Assembly: GCA_947624375.1 (NCBI GenBank)
Contig: CANQKD010000004.1
Coordinates: forward strand, 62,001 to 126,000
Source: an uncultured Clostridia bacterium
Lineage (GTDB): Bacteria; Bacillota; Clostridia; Oscillospirales; Ruminococcaceae
Direction of reading: 5' to 3'
DNA length: 64,000 bases
Below are positions 59,440 to 64,000 of the stretch, piece after piece. The notes below the pieces were generated by a model. The model searched no databases. It was not told the origin of the DNA and saw only the letters and a list, made by a program, of their open reading frames with translations. How positions within the stretch are numbered: position 1 is the stretch's first letter; every line of letters begins with the position of its first letter. The position numbers and the translations under genes were made by a program.

Positions 59440-60694
59440 AAAGTCTGTTATCATGCTGCTTGCTATGACGGCCGCATTGATGTTTTCTTCGTGTGCCGCA
59501 AATTCTGCACCTGTAACTACATTCACCACACCCGTTGAGATAACTCTTTCATGGTGGGGCAACGATGCAAGACATGAATATATGCTGGAGGCAGTAGATC
59601 GCTTTGAAGATATGCACCCCGAAATATCTGTGAAGTGCCGCTATACCGAATGGTCGGGCTATCAGACAAGAAGCGATGTTCTTATGCGCTCGGGCACCGA
59701 ATCAGATGTCATGCTTATAAACTATGCGTGGATAGAGCAGTATTCGCCAGACGGCGACGGATATTACGATCTCAATCAGCTCAGCGGCGTTATCGACCTT
59801 ACAAATTTCAGCGAGTATGAGCTGAGCTATGGTATGAAAAAAGGAAAGCTCAACGCCATACCTATAGCTATGAATACCCAGACGGTCTATATAAATAAAA
59901 CTCTGTATCAGCAGTACGGCTTGGATATTCCCAGAACGTGGGACGATCTCTTTGATGCAGCAAAAGCTATGAAAGGTGAAGTTTACCCGATAGCTATGGC
60001 GGCAAAGCCAATGTTCTTTTTTGTTACCGCTTACGCAGAGCAGGTGTGCGGCAAAAAGTTTATGGAACAGGACGGCACTGTAAATTTCACTGCGGAAGAC
60101 TTTGAAGTAATGCTTGAATTTTATTGCAGACTGATAAATGAAAAGGTCATGCCGCAGGTAGAATATTTTGACCGTAACGAGATAAACACCGGTAAATATG
60201 CAGGCACGCTTGCTTGGCTCAGCGACGGTTCATCATACTTTGGCAAGGCCGCACAAAACGGCTATGAGTATGTAGTTGCAGATTACCCCGTGACGGACAG
60301 CGCACAGTGCGGTGACGGCTGGTATGCAAAGCCTGCCACTATGTATGCCATGAGCAGAAACACCTCGCACCCTCAGGAGGCGGCTATGCTGCTGGATTAT
60401 CTTCTGAATTCCGAGGAAATAGCGCAGCTTCAGGGCGTGGAGAAGGGTATACCGCTAAGCAAGGCAGGCAGACAGTATCTTTCAGATAACGATATGCTAA
60501 GCGGCATACAGTATGAAGCTTATGAAAAGATGAATGAGTTTGACGAGCTCTCGGTTCTGAGCCCGTATTTTGAAAATGACGATCTTATAGAAGAATTCAG
60601 ATATTGCTGCAATACAGTGCTCTATGAGAAAAACACCGTTGGATCGCAGGCTGAGTATCTGTATTCGGTATTTTCTAAGGTAAAGAAAAACTAA
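59429..60694 (+). CDS. Extracellular solute-binding lipoprotein (ABC type 1) without permease genes
   Basis: A 421-residue lipoprotein. The signal peptide ends near FSSC (Cys21), followed by a cluster-B sugar-binding-protein fold: ITLSWWGNDARHEY, PEISVKCRYTEWSGYQTR, SDVMLINYAWIEQYS, IPIAMNTQTVYINKTL and PRTWDDL are typical of maltose/oligosaccharide-type proteins. No permease or ATPase genes are nearby. The gene starts inside the last codons of the diguanylate cyclase gene (GAGGG 8 bp upstream), so the two are co-translated. It probably presents a ligand to the cyclase's extracellular domain; this is inference. Confidence 0.88.
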   Translation: MKRKKSVIMLLAMTAALMFSSCAANSAPVTTFTTPVEITLSWWGNDARHEYMLEAVDRFEDMHPEISVKCRYTEWSGYQTRSDVLMRSGTESDVMLINYAWIEQYSPDGDGYYDLNQLSGVIDLTNFSEYELSYGMKKGKLNAIPIAMNTQTVYINKTLYQQYGLDIPRTWDDLFDAAKAMKGEVYPIAMAAKPMFFFVTAYAEQVCGKKFMEQDGTVNFTAEDFEVMLEFYCRLINEKVMPQVEYFDRNEINTGKYAGTLAWLSDGSSYFGKAAQNGYEYVVADYPVTDSAQCGDGWYAKPATMYAMSRNTSHPQEAAMLLDYLLNSEEIAQLQGVEKGIPLSKAGRQYLSDNDMLSGIQYEAYEKMNEFDELSVLSPYFENDDLIEEFRYCCNTVLYEKNTVGSQAEYLYSVFSKVKKN

Positions 60695-60770
60695 CGAGCG
60701 CATCTGCTTTCATGTGAATATTATATTACAGCGGCTTATGCCGTAAGTATCTGGAAAGCAGGTGATAAAC

Positions 60771-60896
60771 GTGCAGCACCTTTTGGGTGCAGTTATGGTC
60801 TTATGTGTAACGCTTCTATGTAAAAGTGTAAAATACCTTTGCTATGCAGCGCTTGATAAATTGCAGAATAATGAACAAAGTGTAAACAAACAATAA
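60771..60896 (+). CDS. Possible small membrane protein, 41 aa
   Basis: A short frame starting at GTG 60771, with AGGTGAT 4 bp upstream, a strong match to the anti-Shine-Dalgarno. It encodes one hydrophobic helix (LLGAVMVLCVTLLC) and a polar tail. It lies between the binding-protein gene and the Trp T-box promoter. A GTG three codons upstream is an alternative start. No homology is recognised; it may be chance. Confidence 0.35.
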   Translation: MQHLLGAVMVLCVTLLCKSVKYLCYAALDKLQNNEQSVNKQ

Positions 60897-60903
60897 ACAG
60901 CTA

Positions 60904-60932
60904 TTGACAACAAGATGTTTGTGTGTTATACT
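60904..60932 (+). promoter_or_regulatory. Promoter of the trp operon
   Basis: TTGACA, 17-bp spacer, TATACT, with a predicted start near 60939 that begins the T-box leader. Confidence 0.85.
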
Positions 60933-60938
60933 ATATAC

Positions 60939-61230
60939 GTTCATAAAACTTAAATTAAACCGTTGAGGCGGAGATAACGGCGAAATATGACTTTACAGAG
61001 AGCCCTCGCAGGTGAAAATCGGGTATGAAACAGTTCGTCAAATGGACCGCTGAGGGTGCAGTCAACAGCATAGAAATATGCCTAGTATTCTGCGACGTGT
61101 GACATACGTTAGTTGTCGGGGGTATGATAGTATCCTACAAAGTGCGCGTTTTTACGCGAATCAAGGTGGCACCACGGATATAAATTATTCGTCCTTGACA
61201 GAAAATGATCTGTCAGGGACTTTTGTTTTG
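60939..61230 (+). promoter_or_regulatory. T-box riboswitch leader of the trp operon (Trp, TGG specifier)
   Basis: The T-box sequence AAGGTGGCACCACGG begins at 61163 and is followed by ATTCGTCCTT. A terminator stem GTCCTTGACAG/CTGTCAGGGAC with a T-rich tail lies at 61191-61230. Upstream, ACAGAGAGCCC, CAGGTGAAAATCGGG and a TGG at 61043-61045 in CAAATGGACCG fit stem I with a tryptophan specifier. Uncharged tRNA-Trp should permit read-through into trpE. Confidence 0.93.
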
Positions 61231-61256
61231 CAAAATTCATTTATGGGGGAATGACG

Positions 61257-62723
61257 ATGAAAATTTTACCTACGCTCCAAGAGGTCAGGGAGATAGCCGC
61301 GCAGGGCAAATATAACGTTCTGCCGCTCAGCTGTGAGATACTTTCGGATATCTGCACGCCTATCGAGGCTTTGAAGATACTGAAAAATATCTCAACGCAC
61401 TGTTATATGCTCGAATCGGTAGCCGACAAAGAAAAGTGGGGCAGATATACTTTTTTGGGCTTTGACCCGAAAATGGCAGTATCTTGTGCAAACGGCGAAA
61501 TGAAAGCAGGCGCTCTTTCTTTCAAGACAGACGACCCGTCATCATTTTTAAGACAGATACTCTCCGATTACAAAAGCCCGAAGTTTGAATATCTGCCGTC
61601 GTTCACAGGCGGATTTGTAGGTTACTTTTCCTATGATTTTCTGGGCTACAGTGAGCCGTCTGTCCGCTGCGATGTGCCCGACAGCGAGCATTTCAAAGAT
61701 GTTGACCTTATGCTGTTTGATAAGGTGATAGCATTTGATAATTTCAGGCAGAAGATAATTTTAATAGTGAATATGCAGCTTGACGACCCCGAGACCAACT
61801 ACAACAAAGCCGTAATGGAGCTGAACCAGCTGAGAGATCTGCTTGTGAACGGCGAAAAGAAAAACGAGCCGGGCGGCAAACTGCTTTCAGAGGTCACACC
61901 GCTGTTTGATAAACAGACATATTGTGATATGGTAGAGAAAGCCAAGAATTATATCCGTGAGGGAGATATTTTTCAGATAGTGCTTTCAAACAGACTAAGC
62001 GCAGAGTTTGAGGGCAGTCTGCTCAATACCTACAGAATACTGCGAACGATAAACCCATCGCCATATATGTTCTATTTTTCGGGAACTGACGTTGAAGTTG
62101 CAGGAGCATCTCCCGAAACGCTTGTAAAGCTTGAAAACGGCGTGCTGCATACATTTCCTCTTGCAGGAACAAGACCGCGCGGCAAGACTGAAAAAGAAGA
62201 CAAGGCTTTGGAGAAAGAACTTCTTGCCGATGAAAAAGAGCTTGCCGAGCACAATATGCTGGTCGACCTTGGCAGAAACGACCTTGGCAAGATAAGCCGC
62301 TTTGGCAGTGTAGAAGTTGAAAAGCTTCATTCTATCGAGCGATATTCGCACGTTATGCATATAGGTTCTACCGTGCGAGGCGTTATTCGCGATGAGTTTG
62401 ATGCTTTAGATGCAGTAAGCGCGGTGCTTCCTGCCGGTACGCTTTCGGGCGCACCGAAAATAAGAGCCTGCCAGCTTATTGCAGAGCTTGAAAAGAACAA
62501 ACGCGGCATCTACGGCGGCGCGATAGGCTATATTGATTTTACCGGAAACATGGATACCTGCATTGCGATCCGCATAGCATACAAGAAAAACGGCAAAGTG
62601 TTTGTTCGCAGCGGCGCAGGAATTGTTGCAGACAGTGTTCCCGAAAAAGAGTTTCAGGAGTGCATAAACAAGGCGCAGGCAGTAGTGAACGCTCTTAAAA
62701 TGGCAGAGGAGGCGGACGAATGA
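61257..62723 (+). CDS. trpE: Anthranilate synthase component I
   Basis: A 488-residue enzyme that, with TrpG, converts chorismate and glutamine to anthranilate. Typical blocks: LPLSCEILSDICTPIEALKIL at the feedback-regulatory N-terminal end (an LxxS element), GDIFQIVLSNRLS, PSPYMFYFS, FPLAGTRPRGKT, LVDLGRNDLGKIS, LPAGTLSGAPKIRA and the GAIGYIDF and RSGAGIVADS segments. ATG 61257 lies 7 bp after GGGGG and is preferred over ATG 61251, which is 1 bp after it. The gene overlaps trpG by 4 bp. Confidence 0.96.
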   Translation: MKILPTLQEVREIAAQGKYNVLPLSCEILSDICTPIEALKILKNISTHCYMLESVADKEKWGRYTFLGFDPKMAVSCANGEMKAGALSFKTDDPSSFLRQILSDYKSPKFEYLPSFTGGFVGYFSYDFLGYSEPSVRCDVPDSEHFKDVDLMLFDKVIAFDNFRQKIILIVNMQLDDPETNYNKAVMELNQLRDLLVNGEKKNEPGGKLLSEVTPLFDKQTYCDMVEKAKNYIREGDIFQIVLSNRLSAEFEGSLLNTYRILRTINPSPYMFYFSGTDVEVAGASPETLVKLENGVLHTFPLAGTRPRGKTEKEDKALEKELLADEKELAEHNMLVDLGRNDLGKISRFGSVEVEKLHSIERYSHVMHIGSTVRGVIRDEFDALDAVSAVLPAGTLSGAPKIRACQLIAELEKNKRGIYGGAIGYIDFTGNMDTCIAIRIAYKKNGKVFVRSGAGIVADSVPEKEFQECINKAQAVVNALKMAEEADE

Positions 62724-63286
62724 TACTTCTCATAGACAATTATGACAGCTTTTCGTATAACCTTTTTCAGCTTGTCGGCGAGATATCTCCCGATATAAAG
62801 GTAATACGAAACGATGAAATGACCGTGGAAGAGATAAGAAAACTTTCTCCCGACAGGATAATTCTTTCACCCGGTCCCGGAAGACCCGAAAACGCAGGCA
62901 TTATTATAGAAGTAGTACAGCAGCTTGGCAGTGAGATACCTATACTTGGTGTGTGCCTGGGTCATCAGGCTATCTGTATGGCTTTTGGTGCAAAAGTTAC
63001 ATATGCAAAACGCCTTATGCACGGCAAGCAGTCAAATGTAAAGTTTGATAAAGACTGTTCGCTGTTCTGTTGCTGCCCCGACAGCGCGCTTGTTGCAAGG
63101 TATCATTCACTTGCGGCTGACGAAAAAACAATGCCCGAGTGCCTGAAAGTTACAGCACTTACAGACGACGGCGAGGTTATGGCGGTACAGCACAAAGAAT
63201 ACCCGATATACGGCGTACAGTTCCACCCCGAATCTATAATGACACCCGACGGCAAAACAATGCTGAAAAATTTTATTGATATATAA
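62720..63286 (+). CDS. trpG: Anthranilate synthase component II (glutamine amidotransferase)
   Basis: A 188-residue class I glutaminase. Features: LIDNYDSFSYNL, SPGPGRPENAG, nucleophile in LGVCLGHQA (about residue 79) and FHPESI with the His/Glu pair near residue 173. It overlaps trpE (ATGA) and precedes trpD by 12 bp. It might also serve para-aminobenzoate synthesis, but context favours tryptophan. Confidence 0.95.
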   Translation: MILLIDNYDSFSYNLFQLVGEISPDIKVIRNDEMTVEEIRKLSPDRIILSPGPGRPENAGIIIEVVQQLGSEIPILGVCLGHQAICMAFGAKVTYAKRLMHGKQSNVKFDKDCSLFCCCPDSALVARYHSLAADEKTMPECLKVTALTDDGEVMAVQHKEYPIYGVQFHPESIMTPDGKTMLKNFIDI

Positions 63287-63298
63287 GGAGAGATAGTT

Positions 63299-64000
63299 AT
63301 GATCAAAGAAGCAATTGAAAAAGTGGTAAACAAAATGGATCTTACCTACGACGAGGCTTACACCGTTATGAACGAGATCATGAGCGGTGAGTCAACGCCC
63401 ACACAGAACGCGGCATTTCTCGCATCGCTTTCTACAAAGAGCGCAAAGGCTGAAACTACCGACGAGATAGCAGGCTGCGCTGCCGCAATGCGCGACCACG
63501 CCACCAAGGTAGACACAGGTATGGACATCTTTGAGATAGTCGGCACGGGCGGAGATAACGCTCACAGCTTCAATATCTCTACAACTTCCGCGCTCGTTGC
63601 TGCGGCAGGTGGTATGAAGGTCGCTAAACACGGCAACAGGGCGGCATCTTCAAAATGCGGTACAGCCGACTGCCTTGAAGCCCTCGGTGTAAACATTCAG
63701 CAAGACCCCGACAAGTGTATAGAGCTTCTCAATGAAGTGGGTATGTGCTTCTTCTTTGCGCAGAAATACCACACTTCTATGAAGTATGTCGGCGCTATCC
63801 GCAAGGAGCTCGGTTTCAGAACGGTGTTCAATATCCTCGGACCTCTTACTAACCCCGGCAGCCCGAAAATGCAGCTTCTCGGCGTGTATGACGAGTATCT
63901 CGTTCAGCCGCTGGCGCAGGTGCTTATAAATCTCGGCGTTGAAAAAGGCATGGTAGTTTACGGTCAGGATAAGCTTGATGAAATATCGCTCAGCTCTCCT
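63299..64000 (+). CDS. trpD: Anthranilate phosphoribosyltransferase (3' end outside window)
   Basis: The first 234 codons of trpD. The enzyme transfers phosphoribose from PRPP to anthranilate. The PRPP-binding signature [14 protein letters not shown] is near residue 79, [15 protein letters not shown] near 107, and the [14 protein letters not shown] segment near 174. AAGGAGAG lies 7 bp before the ATG. The frame stays open to the window end; about 100 more residues are expected. Confidence 0.95.
   Translation, partial: MIKEAIEKVVNKMDLTYDEAYTVMNEIMSGESTPTQNAAFLASLSTKSAKAETTDEIAGCAAAMRDHATKVDTGMDIFEIVGTGGDNAHSFNISTTSALVAAAGGMKVAKHGNRAASSKCGTADCLEALGVNIQQDPDKCIELLNEVGMCFFFAQKYHTSMKYVGAIRKELGFRTVFNILGPLTNPGSPKMQLLGVYDEYLVQPLAQVLINLGVEKGMVVYGQDKLDEISLSSP

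Overview
The window looks like a chromosomal segment of a Gram-positive, spore-forming gut clostridium, most likely a Ruminococcus-like member of the Oscillospiraceae. The basis is a moderate GC content with heavy use of ATA codons, SpoIIGA-SigE and YlmC/YmxH sporulation genes, T-box leaders, a single-chain PurL with a fused glutaminase domain, an OhrR-type regulator, and near-perfect sigma-A promoters with 17-bp spacers. Genus level is inference.

Layout. 1-5.0 kb: end of a thymidylate kinase gene, then DUF2156, DJ-1, 5-formyl-THF cyclo-ligase, MltG and a U32 protein, all forward. 5.0-9.3 kb: reverse-strand DUF421 gene and isoleucyl-tRNA synthetase behind an Ile T-box. 9.3-17 kb: HAD hydrolase, a zinc phospholipase C-like protein without a signal peptide, an SGNH hydrolase, an ABC-F ATPase, and an AraC/HAAS/DUF4097 operon. 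17-21.2 kb: enolase and a PdxR-like regulator divergent from pdxST (vitamin B6). 21.3-23.9 kb: OhrR-like regulator, spoIIGA-sigE, DUF1294. 23.9-29 kb: purL and mtaB. 29-37.7 kb: an HPr-like protein without the phosphorylatable histidine, a D,D-carboxypeptidase homologue with all three active-site motifs altered, pgi, a small P-loop protein, yceD-rpmF, der-plsY-gpsA and an EAL phosphodiesterase.

37.7-46.1 kb holds the most interesting block: a reverse-strand five-gene operon (SWIM protein, HEAT-like 608-aa protein, MoxR AAA+ ATPase, DUF5682 protein, VWA protein) related in content to the poorly understood E. coli yehLMPQ/molR region. 46.1-47.6 kb is a gene-poor stretch with a decayed gene, a set of hairpins and a tRNA-Leu.

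47.6-54.9 kb is a one-carbon/methionine region: two near-identical DUF4430 lipoproteins separated by an AT-rich membrane-protein gene, an ECF transporter S component, metF, a stand-alone MetH activation-domain protein, metH and an FkbM methyltransferase. I infer that the lipoproteins and S component bring in corrinoid (B12) for MetH. 54.9-57.9 kb: ylmC/ymxH, rpsB, tsf, a YczE-like membrane protein. 57.9-60.7 kb: a membrane diguanylate cyclase translationally coupled to an orphan solute-binding lipoprotein. 60.9-64 kb: a Trp T-box followed by trpE, trpG and the start of trpD, which runs off the window.

All assignments come from reading motifs and context; no database search was run.
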